64,000 bases of DNA from Mikania micrantha (lineage: Eukaryota > Streptophyta > Magnoliopsida > Asterales > Asteraceae): NCBI GenBank assembly GCA_009363875.1, contig CM018688.1, positions 55,467,001-55,531,000 on the forward strand, written 5' to 3'. This document shows, piece by piece, positions 40,932-53,463 of the stretch. Both the position numbers and the translations under genes were made by a program. The notes beneath the pieces were generated by a model. It did not search any database and was not told where the DNA came from. It saw only the letters and a program-made list of their open reading frames with translations. The first letter of the stretch is position 1; each line of letters starts with the position of its first letter.

Positions 40932-43211
40932 TGAGAGGCCCCGGGCCCCTCGGTTGGCAAACATCATACCCATAGTCATTAAAGCATATTTATTTTATTA
41001 CAACAGCGGAACTTCAGGTGATTACATAAAACATGGTACACATATTATACAAAGCCCACACTCTATTGTTCTATACATAGCCATATTATGCCAAGGTAGT
41101 CTTCAATGTATGCCACGAACCTTACTGTCATTCTTCCTCAATACCATTCAACCTGACATGCATGCTAAAACAAGTCAGCTTTCGCTGGTGAGTTCTAAAT
41201 TAACTTTTCTTAAAAATAAAATCTTTAATATACATAAACCATTAGCCTTCACTGCCAACCGAAGTCAACAGTCTCAATCATACTGAACATAAAACATTTC
41301 ATATACATAACATACATGACATCATAACATCAATCATACAGTGCATAAATGTAGCCTGTCCTGTTGACCGAAGTCAACATGCTTGCACAAGACTTCTTAA
41401 AATATCAACCCGAAGTTGATAACTTATACATGCATAAGATTTCCTCAACTGGCGACACACAGTCGGCAGGCATGTTCTTTCACAGGACTTCTGCCTGTTC
41501 TTTCACAGGACTTCTGCCTGTTCTTTCACAGGACTTCTTAAACCATCAACCGAAATTGACGGCTCATACCGGTACAAGACTTCTTGACATACATTATTCA
41601 TACATAACATGATTTAAAGCGTTAAACCATCATAATCATAAACGGTCCTTCGCACCGTAGTGCTCAGGTTTTGCCCCACCGCAGCCGGGACTTCAATATC
41701 ACATTTCCTTCTCGACCTCGGTTGATGACTTTTAAAAAAATCGTTTCCTTCTCAACCTCGGTTGAGAATTCAAACATTTGTTATGTCTCCTAAGAGACTC
41801 TTAAAATGATTTACTTCTCAATTATAATTGAGACTTAAAACATTCTTTACATTTTAAAACATTTCTTACTTGAAAACGTTCTTTGTCCTGAAAACATTCC
41901 TTCCTGATCATAATCAGGTTAAGATCACTTTCATATAATAACTTTACAACCGGCAATACTTTACAACATGCACATCAGCCCAAAATGGTAAAACATTTAA
42001 AACAGGGCTATAAGAACTCACCTGATGTCTTACTGTAGCAAGATCACTCGTAAACTGGTACTAATGGTGTAATTCTGCATTAGTTTACACTTAATAAGTT
42101 ATTTACGTTTTAACCTACTGATTAGATCTTTCTGAACGTTCAATGTCAAAGACATTGCCTTGAAAGTCATCAAATAGTTAATGTTGTTGATTATAATGCT
42201 AAAACAGTTCCTAAACAGATTAATGGCTTAGAAATGATCAATCCTTATCATTGATTGCCCAGATATCATGAAATATCACAATGTAGTCGTAAAATAGGTT
42301 TAATAACCATGTTTAACATACTAATCTGACAGTTATCATAAACATCAGATAATCGTTCCAATGAGTATGTTAATGATTGTGATTAGTTTGAAACACTTAG
42401 ATTTAACCTTTGCATTTCAAAGATTAACCAAGCTAATCACCTATAGTGTCATAATCACATGGTTTAAACCATTATAACCATTGTTATGATTCCATGCAAA
42501 CCGGGCATTACAACAACTCAAAACAAGGATTTACCCATTAACGGTTCGAGTTTGTCATTTATAATCAATCATAGCCATCATCTAGGCAATAACCAACAAC
42601 CCTAACTATATCATCACGTTCAGAAACAAAATTTAATCAATCATAATCAATCTAGAAGGTTAAAATGAACCGTTACCTGATCTAACGGATTTCTCCGGTT
42701 AAAATAACGATCAGGACTTGTAGATATGATTCCTAAGATGATTCAGATGTTTGAACAACTTTGAAATGGAGTTTAAATGGTAAAAATGCGTTTTTGGTCG
42801 TCTGGAAGTCGAATAGGGTCGAGAGATAAGAAAAAAAATGTGTTTTTGGACGAAATCTGATCTTAAACTCGTCCACCGCCTCAAATCACTCCCGGGCGCA
42901 TCGCCCCAGCTGGGTGCGTGGCCCGGGGCGTACCTCCCCACGGGATTTTGTCCAAATCTTTGATTTTCTTGTTTTCGCGATTCCGGGAGCATACGAACTC
43001 CGTTTTGCGCACTGTTTTCGCCCACGTTCATCATTTTTCACACACTATCAACTTGTAATGATTAAAATTACTAAATCCTCATGGATTTCAAGCACGACCA
43101 AATGTGCTAACGTCATAAATGCCGAATTTTTCATACGCAATCGTCACAGTTTCAACAGTAACCGAAATCTCGTACGTTTATTATTAAATTGCTAAATTTT
43201 CGGTTGTTACA
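40932..43211 (-). repeat. 3' LTR of the full-length gypsy element (2280 bp)
   Basis: On the minus strand it starts TGTAACAACCG at 43211 and ends GGGGCCTCTCA at 40932. It holds three copies of a 23-bp unit (TTCTTTCACAGGACTTCTG...) at about 41475-41545, where the other LTR holds two. The candidate leader intron (42021-41153) lies within it. Confidence 0.95.
41153..42021 (-). other. Candidate intron in the gypsy LTR leader
   Basis: A donor (GACATCAG|GTGAGTTC) and an acceptor preceded by GCATGCATGTCAG bound 869 bases. Donor, acceptor and flanking words match those of the LTRs at 984-4716 and 60863 onward. The same sites occur in the 5' LTR of this element. Confidence 0.4.
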
Positions 43212-43251
43212 AATCTACCCTCCTTACAATAGGTTTCGTCCTCGAAACCTG

Positions 43252-43590
43252 TTACATTTCAAACAAATGTGGGTAGAGTCGTTTCATCTCGTCTTCAGTC
43301 TCCCATGTCGCCTCAAATCCTTTTCGGTGTTTCCATTGAACCTTAACTTGCCTAATCACCTTATTACGTAACTGTTTCTCTTTCGTATCAACAATTGCAA
43401 CTGGTTCTTCTATGTAGTTTAACTTCTCATCAACTTCAATGTCATTTAACGGCACATATGCTACATCATCTGCTAGACATTTTCTTAAATGTGAAACGTG
43501 AAATGTTGGATGAATTCCACTCAGTTCATCTGGCAGATCTAATCGGTAAGCTACCTTACCAACCCGTGCCATTATTTGAAAAAGGTCCAA
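43252..43590 (-). pseudogene. gypsy pol 3' end: GPY/F and chromodomain-like tail
   Basis: This frame carries VGKVAYRLDLPDEL, HPTFHVSHLRKCL and the tail VKVQWKHRKGFEATWETEDE. It is the continuation of the integrase frame above, displaced by an extra T in a T-run near 43575. The stop lies just before the purine tract. Confidence 0.9.
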
Positions 43591-44656
43591 TAAATCTCGG
43601 ACTTAGCTTTCCTCTTTTCCTGAATCGAATAACTCCCTTCCATGGTGAAACTTTTAACAATACTTGATCCCCTACTTCAAATTCTATTGGCCTCCATCTT
43701 TTATCGGCATAGGACTTTTGTAGATCCTGTGCAGCTTTCATTCGCGCTTTAACTAGTTGAAGCTTTTCTGTCAAATCTAACACTGCAGCTTTACTTCCCA
43801 CTTCTTTCTTTCCTACACCTCCCCAACATACCGGTGTCCTACAACGCCGTCCGTACAATGCTTCGTATGGTGGCATGCCAATACTAGCATGGTAGCTATT
43901 GTTGTACGAGAATTCCACCAATGGTAAATGATCATCCCAACTACCACCAAAATCAATAATACAAGCTCTGAGCATATCTTCTAAGGTTTGGATAGTCCTT
44001 TCAGACTGTCCGTCGGTCTGAGGATGATACGCAGTGCTGATATTGAGTCTTGTGCCCATTGATTCATGAAACTGTTTCCAGAATCTTGAAACGAATCGCG
44101 TGTCACGACCTGACACTATAGAAACTGGAACTCCATGTCTTGTAATTATTTCTTTCACAAATAGTTCAGACAGTTTCTCCGACGTATAAGTCTCCCGTAT
44201 AGGCAAGAAATGAGCACTTTTCGTTAACCGGTCTACAATCACCCAAATAGCATCATAACGTTTTGCTGTAAGAGGCAACTTAGTTATAAAATCCATGGTG
44301 ATGTGTTCCCATTTCCATTCCGGAACTTCTAAAGGTTGCACATAACCATAGGGTTTCTGATGTTCAGCTTTCACTTGTGCACATGTCAAACATTTGTTTA
44401 CGTACTGCATTACATTAAACTTCATACCTGGCCACCAATAATCCTTTCGGAGGTCTTGGTACATTTTCGTTGCCCCAGGATGAATGGAGTAACGTGACTT
44501 ATGTGCATCATCTAGAATCCTTGACCTGATGTCCGCGTTTCGTGGAACCCACATTCGACCAAATCGGATCTTAACACCACATTCATTTTCTTCTAGATTC
44601 TTAACTTGACCAAAGATTCTTTCGAATCCAACATTTTCTTCCTTTAGTCCTTCCTT
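43556..44656 (-). pseudogene. gypsy integrase, frameshifted and with a changed catalytic Asp
   Basis: It is in the same frame as gag-RT but after the TAG at 44657-44659. It has the zinc finger (HPGATKMYQDLR, CLTCAQVKAEHQKP), the first catalytic Asp in TMDFITKLP, and HPQTDGQSER with the Glu. The second catalytic Asp is replaced: VSGRDTRF stands where VSDRDTRF is the rule and where the element at 2-949 has SDRDARF. The frame ends at 43556 through a one-base frameshift. The integrase should be inactive. Confidence 0.92.
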
Positions 44657-47600
44657 CTATGCATCTTTAAGTTCATTCAAGAAATCTGGTGTTATCACCA
44701 AACTGTAAGACTTAATCCGTATAGCAGAGTGCTCTGTCTTACGACTTAAAGCATCAGCCACAACATTGGCCTTGCCCGGGTGATACAAAATCTCACAGTC
44801 ATAATCTTTGAGCAGTTCAAGCCATCTTCGTTGTCTCATATTCAAGTCTTTCTGTTCAAAGAAGTATTTTAAACTTTTGTGATCTGTGTAGATTGTACAT
44901 TTCACTCCATATAAATAATGCCTCCAAATTTTTAAAGCAAATACCACAGCAGCCAATTCCAAATCATGTGTTGGATAATTAGCTTCATGGGTTTTCAATT
45001 GTCTTGAGGCATATGCTATTACCTTTCCCCTTTGCATAAGTACACAACCCAAACCCAGATAAGACGCATCTGAGTACACAACCATGTCTTCATTACCATC
45101 CGGTAGTGTTAAAATAGGAGCTTCAGTTAATCTCTTTTTCAATTCATCAAAAGCTTGGACCTGAGTTGGACCCCAGTCATATTTTACTTCCTTCCTAGTT
45201 AATTTTGTCAACGGTGTAGCAATCCTAGAGAAATCCTGAATAAATCTTCTGTAATAACCTGCTAACCCGAGAAAGCTACGAACTTCCGTTGGTGTTTTCG
45301 GAGTATTCCATTTCATTACTGCTTCTACTTTTGCTGGGTCCACCATTATGCCTTCTGGACTAATAACATGACCTAAAAATTGTACTTCCCGTAGCCAAAA
45401 GGCACATTTAGAGAACTTAGCATAAAACTTTTCTCTTCTTAGTATTTCAAGAACTTCCCGGATATGACACGCATGATCACCTTCACTCCTTGAGTATATT
45501 AAGATATCATCAATGAACACAATCACTGATCGGTCTAGCATGGGTCTGCACACCCGATTCATCAAATCCATAAACGTTGCAAGAGCGTTAGTTAACCCAA
45601 AAGACATTACAAGGAACTCATAATGCCCATAACGTGTGCGAAATGCTGTCTTTGGAATGTCTTGTTCCCTCACTTTTAGTTGATGATATCCTGACCTGAG
45701 ATCAATTTTAGAAAACCAACTTGCCCCTTGCAATTGGTCAAATAGATCATCAATTCTTGGTAATGGATACTTGTTCTTTATCGTGAGCTTGTTCAACTCC
45801 CTATAATCAATGCACATTCTCATGCTTCCGTCCTTTTTCTTTACAAACAACACTGGTGCACCCCAAGGTGACACACTTGGTCGTATAAAACCTTTGTCTA
45901 GAAGGTCTTGTAGTTGGGTCATTAATTCTTTCATCTCTGTTGGAGCCAGACGGTACGGTGCCTTGGCGACAGGTTGAGCTCCTGGCACAACATCAATTTG
46001 GAATTCGATTTCCCGATCAGGTGGAATTCCTGGCAAATCCTCAGGAAATACATTAGGAAAGTTACACACCACGGGTACGTCTTCCAATTCCTTTACATTA
46101 GATTCTTTATCAATAACGTAGGCCATATAAGCCCCACACCCTCGCCTCATAAATTCACTTGCCTTAATCATTGAAATGACTTTAGGCACGTTAAACACTT
46201 TATCCCCGTAAACCGTTACTGAACTCCCATTAAGAGCCGTTAATAAAATCATATTTCGTCGACAAACAATGTTAGCCTCATATTTGGCCAACCAATCCAT
46301 GCCCAAAACTACATCAAAACCTCCTAACGTAATCAGAAACAACTTAACAGGAAATCTATGACCTTCTATATCAATGTAACAATCATCCTCAATGGCTTCC
46401 GTTACTCTAGTCGATTTACCAAGAGCAGTTTCTATGTTAAAAACATGTTCTATCTTTTTAACATTTGCACACAGTTTATCACAAAAAGCGATAGCCACAA
46501 AGCTCATACTTGCACCAGAATCAAATAGAACTGAAGCAGGGATATCATTAATCAAGAATGTACCTGTCACCACATCAGGGTCTTTGGCTGCCTGATCTTT
46601 AGTCTTAGTAAAGGCACGAGCTTTTGCCTTTTGCTTCTCCCCTCCCTTGCTACTTTCAGGTTTGTTGGCTTCAGTGGGTGTTGTCTTTGGTTTAAAGCAA
46701 TTCTTGCTCACATGACCGAATCCACCACAATTGTAACACTTTGGCATATTCGGGCAATCATAAGAGAGATGTCCAGTCTTTCCACAACGGTAGCACAACG
46801 TAGTCCCCGTAAGACATTCTCCCCTATGTCTCTTTCCACACTTAAGGCATTTTTCTGATTCTTCGGTTCTAAACCTTTTCATGGGAGGTCCTGTTTTGTC
46901 ATTTCTGTTTCTTTTAAATTTAGGTGACCACTTCTGCTTCGGTTCCTCCTTTGTTGGTTCAGCTTCAACAACATCATCCCAGACAATGCCGCTAATTTCT
47001 ACTGCCGATTCCAAAGTTCTGGGAGCATGCGCCTTCACATGCGTTGGGACTTTAGGTGGTAACCCTTCCACATATAACTTCAGTCTGCGTTCCTCGGTGC
47101 TTACCAAATGAGGAACCAATCTTGACATTTCATTAAATTTTGATGTATATTGCCGATGATTCATACGTCCCGCTTTTAAAGTCAGAAATTCCCGCTCGAT
47201 TTTATCAATTTCATTCTTCGGACAAAAGTGTTTCATAACTAATTCTTTCAATTCCTCCCATTTTAAGCCCTCCACATCATTAGTGGTCTTTGACTGCTTG
47301 ATGGTGTTCCACCAATGTAGAGCTTCTTCAGTAAATGAATGAGCTGCAAATTTCACAGCTTGGTCTTCCCGGCATTCACTGATAGCGATCGCAGCCTCCA
47401 TAGCCGAAACCCAGTGGCAGGTGGCCACGGCATCCTTCTTACCATCAAAGGATGGTGGACTGCATCCTTTGAAGGCCTTGTAGTCACAACCCTTCTGTTT
47501 CTCTGACACAGAATCACCGTTCTTAGTCCTGGTGATCACAACTTCATCTTCTTTGGTGCTCTCCTTAGTTCCTTCAGACTTGTCTTTCAAAGTATCCTTC

Positions 47601-47815
47601 AGTATTTTTGTAATCAAAGCTGGTAGCTTCTCATCCAAAACTTTGGAGACCTCATCAGAAATGGCTTTCACCACCACAGGCTCGAGTGTGAACTCTGGCT
47701 CCTCTTCTGACCGTTCCTCGTACTCTTCTTCCTCAATGATCGGTTCTTCGATCTCGATACGTGGTTCTTTAGGTTCCTGTGGTTGCTTACGTGGTCTACC
47801 CCTTTGTCCAGCCAT
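44657..47815 (-). CDS. gypsy gag-protease-RT-RNase H, 1052 codons
   Basis: Starting [10 protein letters not shown], the frame has an acidic N-terminus, a retrotransposon Gag domain (about residues 110-270), CCHC knuckles ([40 protein letters not shown]), protease LFDSGAS, RT ([32 protein letters not shown]) and RNase H ([30 protein letters not shown]). It stops early at a TAG at 44657, before integrase, although the frame stays open beyond. [11 protein letters not shown] differs from the usual PFGLTNAPAAF. The ATG is 315 bases downstream of the primer site. Confidence 0.95.
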   Translation of the reverse strand: MAGQRGRPRKQPQEPKEPRIEIEEPIIEEEEYEERSEEEPEFTLEPVVVKAISDEVSKVLDEKLPALITKILKDTLKDKSEGTKESTKEDEVVITRTKNGDSVSEKQKGCDYKAFKGCSPPSFDGKKDAVATCHWVSAMEAAIAISECREDQAVKFAAHSFTEEALHWWNTIKQSKTTNDVEGLKWEELKELVMKHFCPKNEIDKIEREFLTLKAGRMNHRQYTSKFNEMSRLVPHLVSTEERRLKLYVEGLPPKVPTHVKAHAPRTLESAVEISGIVWDDVVEAEPTKEEPKQKWSPKFKRNRNDKTGPPMKRFRTEESEKCLKCGKRHRGECLTGTTLCYRCGKTGHLSYDCPNMPKCYNCGGFGHVSKNCFKPKTTPTEANKPESSKGGEKQKAKARAFTKTKDQAAKDPDVVTGTFLINDIPASVLFDSGASMSFVAIAFCDKLCANVKKIEHVFNIETALGKSTRVTEAIEDDCYIDIEGHRFPVKLFLITLGGFDVVLGMDWLAKYEANIVCRRNMILLTALNGSSVTVYGDKVFNVPKVISMIKASEFMRRGCGAYMAYVIDKESNVKELEDVPVVCNFPNVFPEDLPGIPPDREIEFQIDVVPGAQPVAKAPYRLAPTEMKELMTQLQDLLDKGFIRPSVSPWGAPVLFVKKKDGSMRMCIDYRELNKLTIKNKYPLPRIDDLFDQLQGASWFSKIDLRSGYHQLKVREQDIPKTAFRTRYGHYEFLVMSFGLTNALATFMDLMNRVCRPMLDRSVIVFIDDILIYSRSEGDHACHIREVLEILRREKFYAKFSKCAFWLREVQFLGHVISPEGIMVDPAKVEAVMKWNTPKTPTEVRSFLGLAGYYRRFIQDFSRIATPLTKLTRKEVKYDWGPTQVQAFDELKKRLTEAPILTLPDGNEDMVVYSDASYLGLGCVLMQRGKVIAYASRQLKTHEANYPTHDLELAAVVFALKIWRHYLYGVKCTIYTDHKSLKYFFEQKDLNMRQRRWLELLKDYDCEILYHPGKANVVADALSRKTEHSAIRIKSYSLVITPDFLNELKDA

Positions 47816-48130
47816 TTAACTACCTACAGGATGCAACAATTGGAGAATCAGTACAGGATCAGTTTAGCACGAAATAAGCTTTGTAAATCGTTAATGACGT
47901 TGATCAGGTGTTATTAACCATTTACCCAACTCATAGGCTCTAAACGTTTCCCATCCCGTCACCCCAATGTGCATAATACTAACTACCTCTCTAACCTTGC
48001 ACCTACGTCTTAACTCATACATAACATTCAGCTCGTGGCATCAAACTACCCTTGACTGGCATTCTTATCATTCAGTCCCATTTTCTGTTTAAGTCCAATC
48101 ATTATGGATGACCGGATCTCTCAAACTATG

Positions 48131-48142
48131 GCTCTGATACCA
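48131..48142 (-). promoter_or_regulatory. Primer binding site, initiator tRNA-Met
   Basis: TGGTATCAGAGC on the minus strand lies three bases from the 5' LTR end. It is the usual primer site of plant gypsy elements. Confidence 0.95.
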
Positions 48143-48145
48143 ACT

Positions 48146-50402
48146 TGAGAGGCCCCGAGCCCCTCGGTTGGCAAACATCATACCCATAGTCATTAAAGCA
48201 TATTTATTTTATTACAGCAGCGGAACTTCAGGTGATTACATAAAACATGGTACACATATTATACAAAGCCCACACTCTATTGTTCTATACATAGCCATAT
48301 TATGCCAAGGTAGTCTTCAATGTATGCCACGAACCTTACTGTCATTCTTCCTCAATACCATTCAACCTGACATGCATGCTAAAACAAGTCAGCTTTCGCT
48401 GGTGAGTTCTAAATTAACTTTTCTTAAAAATAAAATCTTTAATATACATAAACCATTAGCCTTCACTGCCAACCGAAGTCAACAGTCTCAATCATACTGA
48501 ACATAAAACATTTCATATACATAACATACATGACATCATAACATCAATCATACAGTGCATAAATGTAGCCTGTCCTGTTGACCGAAGTCAACATGCTTGC
48601 ACAAGACTTCTTAAAATATCAACCCGAAGTTGATAACTTATACATGCATAAGATTTCCTCAACTGGCGACACACAGTCGGCAGGCCTGTTCTTTCACAGG
48701 ACTTCTGCCTGTTCTTTCACAGGACTTCTTAAACCATCAACCGAAATTGACGGCTCATACCGGTGCAAGACTTCTTGACATACATTATTCATACATAACA
48801 TGATTTAAAGCGTTAAACCATCATAATCATAAACGGTCCTTCGCACCGTAGTGCTCAGGTTTTGCCCAACCGCAGCCGAGACTTCTATATCACATTTCCT
48901 TCTCGACCTCGGTCGATGACTTTTAAAAAAATCGTTTCCTTCTCAACCTCGGTTGAGAATTCAAACATTTGTTACGTCTCCTAAGATACTCTTAAAATGA
49001 TTTACTTCTTAATTATAATTGAGACTTAAAACATTCTTTACATTTTAAAACATTTCTTACTTGAAAACGTTCTTTGTCCTGAAAACATTCCTTCCTGATC
49101 ATAATCAGGTTAAGATCACTTCATATAATAACTTTACAACAGGCAATACTTTACAACATGCACATCAGCCCAAAATGGTAAAACATTTAAAACAGGGCTA
49201 TAAGAACTCACCTGATGTCTTACTGTAGCAAGATCACTCGTAAACTGGTACTAATGGTGTAATTCTGCATTAGTTTACACTTAATAAGTTATTTACGTTT
49301 TAACCTACTGATTAGATCTTTCTGAACGTTCAATGTCAAAGACATTGCCTTGAAAGTCATCAAATAGTTAATGTTGTTGATTATAATGCTAAAACAGTTC
49401 CTAAACAGATTAATGGCTTAGAAAAATGATCAATCCTTATCATTGATTGCCCAGATATCATGAAATATCACAATGTAGTCTTAAAATAGGTTTAATAACC
49501 ATGTTTAACATACTAATCTGACAGTTATCATAAACATCAGATAATCGTTCCAATGAGTATGTTGTTGATTGTGATTAGTTTGAAACACTTAGATTTAACC
49601 TTTGCATTTCAAAGATTAACCAAGCTAATCACCTATAGTGTGATAATTACATGGTTTAAACCATTATAACCATTGTTATGATTCCATGCAAACCGGGCAT
49701 TACAACAACTCAAAACAAGGATTTACCCATTAACGGTTCGAGTTTGTCATTTATAATCAATCATAGCCATCATCTAGGCAATAACCAACAACCCTAACTA
49801 TATCATCACGTTCAGAAACATAATTTAATCAATCATAATCAATCTAGAAGGTTAAAATGAACCGTTACCTGATCTAACGGATTTCTCCGGTTAAAATAAC
49901 GATCAGGACTTGTAGATATGATTCCTAAGATGATTCAGATGTTTGAACATCTTTGAAATGGAGTTTAAATGTTAAAAATGGGTTTTTGGTCGTCTGGAAG
50001 TCGAATAGGGTCGAGAGATATGAAAAAAATGTGTTTTTGGACGAAATCTGATCTTAAACTCGTCCGCCGCCTCAAATCACTCCCGGGCGCATCGCCCCAG
50101 CTGGGTGCGTGGCCCGAGGCGTACCTCCCCACGGGATTTTGTCCAAATCTTTGATTTTCTTGTTTTCGCGATTTCGGGAGCATACGAACTCCGTTTTGCG
50201 CACGGTTTTCGCCCACGTTCATCATTTTTCACACACTATCAACTTGTAATGATTAAAATTACTAAATCCTCATGGATTTCAAGCACGACCAAATGTGCTC
50301 ACGTCATAAATGCCGAATTTTTCGTACGCAATCGTCACAGTTTCAACAGTAACCGAAATCTCGTACGTTTATTATTAAATTGCTAAATTTTCGGTTGTTA
50401 CA
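48146..50402 (-). repeat. 5' LTR of the full-length gypsy element (2257 bp)
   Basis: It differs from the 3' LTR by about 28 substitutions, one missing 23-bp repeat unit and a few 1-2 base indels. Its outer end (TGTAACAACCG) is followed by the target duplication ATTGT. Confidence 0.95.
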
Positions 50403-51052
50403 ATTGTCACTTGTCAAATTTAATTCTCTTATTTATTCAATAATTATATTATTCATTCTATTAAATAAATGTATCAAATAATAACTAATAACTAATGATA
50501 TTATTTATCTCTTACAAATTAAAAAAATACTTTTCAATAAGTTGAAAATTAAATCATTTTATTAAAAACATACTTTACAAAAGTTTTTAAAATATATATT
50601 TTTTCCCTAAAAATCAATATTTATTAAAAATAAGAAATATTAAATCATTATTTTTGGAAAAAAAGGTTTTATATTAAACATGTTTTCATTAGAAAACGAT
50701 ATATAAACCAAAACTTATAGAGTAGATAATAAAAGTTATATTTTCGGTCTTGTATGTTTAACATATTTTTAAATTAGGTTATTAAATTTTAATAATTACA
50801 AAAATATTACATAGATATTAAAGAATAGTTTTTTTATAAACAAATTAAATTAAATATTTTAGTATTAAATTTTAGAAAATTAATTTCTTTTAAAAATAAA
50901 GTTTTTTGATCATTGTTTTATTACTTATAGTACTTATTAATACGTACTTTAAACACTTAATATAAAAATGTTATTTATAATTTATAAATTTTTATTACTA
51001 ACTATTCAATATTTTATATTAAATCCGTGTAACACACGGGGTATAAACTAGT

Positions 51053-51070
51053 GTGTATATATATATATAT
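51053..51070. repeat. (TA)n tract at the left border of the endogenous virus
   Basis: The TA run starts right after the Helitron 3' end (CTAGT plus GTG) and passes directly into viral RT sequence. Confidence 0.9.
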
Positions 51071-51556
51071 AGGAATAATAATATCATTCATAATATTCTG
51101 AAATTCAGAAGGAGCATTTTTTAAACCAAAAGGCATTACATTCCATTCGTAATGTCCAAATGGAACATTAAATCCTGTCTTATATTTATCCTTCTCAGAA
51201 ATTTGAATCTGCCAGAATCCTGATTTCATATCAAACTTAGAAAATATTTTAGCATCATATGTTTTTTTCAATAAATCTCTCTTATTTGGTATAGGATATC
51301 TTTTCCATTCTAGAACCTTATTCAAAGGTTTATAATTTATTACTAAAAATTCTTTTTGTTTTTCTTTTAAATTTATAATGTTTATTTGTTTAGATAAAAC
51401 GGGTTCAGAAAATTCAAATATAATTTCTTTATTTAAAATTTTAGTACTTATTCCATTACTATTTATAGTTATAGGATATAATTGAGTAATAAAAGGTGTT
51501 CTAATATGATTTGTGAAGTCAGATTTTTTACTAATATTAATTGAGTTTGGAAACAA
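51071..51556 (-). pseudogene. Caulimovirid RT N-terminal part, left copy, with internal deletion
   Basis: The frame holds the start of RT (NYKPLNKVLEW, FDMKSGFWQIQ, PFGLKNAPSEF) and then runs into the TA tract, so the catalytic YIDD block is missing. Compared with the right copy, a few hundred bases between the protease-RT linker and NYKPLNK are lost. The copy is therefore both deleted and truncated. Confidence 0.88.
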
Positions 51557-51559
51557 TAA

Positions 51560-51775
51560 CTATCTTTACATATATGTACATTTGATAGTTTATAATTTAT
51601 TATAAGTCTTGAACCACTACTGTTGATAATCTATATGAAGTTTTTTCATAATAATGAGTAGGTATAATTTCTTCTTGAATACAATTCATATGAGCTCCAC
51701 TATCTATTAAAGCTGTTAAAGTTATTCTGAATTCATTATTAATGATAATATTTACAAGTATACCATTTTTGATAA
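51560..51775 (-). pseudogene. Caulimovirid aspartic protease
   Basis: A minus frame overlapping the coat protein end contains LIDSGAHMNC with the retropepsin DSG at 51693-51704. It runs into stops before the RT frame, so protease and RT are not joined in this copy. Confidence 0.75.
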
Positions 51776-53463
51776 TCTAATTCTTTTAACATATTTATTT
51801 TATTAACCTTATTATCCTTTTCTTTATTTTTATCTTTTTCTATATTTTTAATTTGTAATTTAATTATATTAATATCTTCTTTTATATTTTTTAATTCTTC
51901 TTGTAACTCTTGAATAGTAATTGGTTTTCCTTTTTTCTTAAATTTTTTATAAATCTCTTCTAAACTATATATTTCAGTATCTTCTTCTTCTGTTTTAGAA
52001 TTTTTATTTAAATTTTCTTTTATTTTTTCAATATATAATTTTTTTAAGTTATTATCTTCAGTTTCTTCTAATAATTTTAATAACATTTGATTTTCTTCAC
52101 TATTTATCATATTCACAGATCCAATATTACATAAACATGGTCCTATACATTTACATTCTTCAGTTTCATTATTGCTACTAATACTATTATTATCACTATC
52201 AGAAATATAATTTATATCATTACTATCATAATCAGAAAATTCTTCATCACTAATTTTAGTGTCTAATATTTTATTTATTTGATTTTTTAATTCATCAGAT
52301 AAATTTAGTTCATTGATTTTTCTTTTTGAATAACAATTTTTTGCTGTATGACCCTTTTTTCCACAAGTATAACAAGTTATAATTTTTCTTTTATAGAATT
52401 TTCGTTTTTTATCTTTTTTATAATATTTTTGATCTTCAATTTTTGGTTTTCTATATTTCTTTTTAAAATGTTTTTTAATATAATTATTCTTTCTTTTAGA
52501 AGTATTTGGTAAATTTATTTTTTCAAAACCATATTGTTCACAAAAATTTCCTAATTCATTTCTACTACTAATACCATCTCTTTTCATTTTTTGTTTTAAT
52601 TTTAAATCATTGCATAATTTTAAACCTTCTTGATTTATATGATTGATTATTTGCCCTTATGTTAAATCTTCATATGGTATATTATTATTATTTTCTCTTT
52701 TAATTTTCTCTCTAATTCTTTGAGCAAATAATTTTGGTAAACCTGCAATAAATCTTTCTTTCCAATAAGATTGTCTACAATCATTTCTTGTCATTACTTT
52801 AGCTATAAAAACATCTTTATACCATCTAAAATCTTGTAATTTTCTACAAGTAAGATTTAGTAATATTAACGAATTTTTTTCTTGATAATCTGTTGGATCT
52901 CCTATAAAATTTTTTATAATAGCAAAAATAAGTGTATTTACAATATCTGTTTCTTTAGTTTGAATTGGTATACCATTTTCTATTTTTATTTTTCTTGCAT
53001 TTATAATAATATTCTTTTCAAAATCTGTTATATAATTATCCCACCAACCTTTCAAATTACCAGAAAATCCTGAAACAATCATTTTAAGAATTTGTGCTTC
53101 ATTATTTCCTACTTGTTTATAAGCATTAGAGGCCATAGTCATTTCTTGTAATATATTTAGAATTTGAGCTTCTGCTTGCCCATCAATATTCCACTCATAT
53201 ATAGACTTACCACTGTATTCAGCATGAAGTCTATTGCTTTGTTCCTCATATTGTAAATCAAGAGGAGTTGGTTTATAATACCAATTCCTATTATCTGGCC
53301 TTAAATTAAATTCTTTTAATTTATTTATTATTCCATTTTCGTTTTTAAATTGAGATTCTAAATTTTCATAAGAAGAATCAGTAGTATCAGATTCATCTCT
53401 ATCTCTTATAGTATTTAAACTTAAATTCTTGAATTTTTTTAATGTTTCTAAATGATCTTCCAT
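51739..53463 (-). pseudogene. Caulimovirid coat protein with one premature stop
   Basis: Two frames (53463-52657 and 52587-51739) are in the same phase, separated by a TAA at 52657-52659. The first part includes a Gag-like capsid region (YEDLT end; FRWYKDVFIAKV). The second has a lysine-rich stretch and the CCHC knuckle CYTCGKKGHTAKNC, typical of caulimovirid coat proteins, then acidic and asparagine-rich segments. The start overlaps the preceding ORF by 65 bases. Confidence 0.85.

Larger units (their letters stand above)
40932..50402 (-). mobile_element. Full-length Tekay/Del-like gypsy retrotransposon (9.47 kb), TSD ATTGT
   Basis: Two LTRs (40932-43211 and 48146-50402), a primer site for initiator tRNA-Met (48131-48142), one gag-pol region and a purine tract (43212-43226) form a complete minus-strand element. 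ATTGT is duplicated at 40927-40931 and 50403-50407. By hand I count about 28 substitutions between the LTRs over about 2.25 kb (near 1.2%), so the insertion is young. Coding damage includes an in-frame TAG, a one-base frameshift and a changed integrase catalytic residue. Confidence 0.96.
40869..51052 (+). mobile_element. Helitron (about 0.7 kb without its insert), split by a gypsy element
   Basis: The 5' end TCTTACTATTATAATAAAC follows an A at 40869 and resembles the Helitron at 31903-32328. The 3' end has a perfect hairpin CCGTGTAACACACGG and CTAGT ending at 51052. The two parts (40869-40931 and 50403-51052) are separated by the gypsy element at 40932-50402, whose target duplication ATTGT lies in Helitron sequence. 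No gene is carried. A TA tract begins directly after the 3' end. Confidence 0.75.

Noticed and set aside
46392..47819. Several plus frames opposite gag-pol
   Set aside because: They are antisense shadows of the well-supported gypsy polyprotein.
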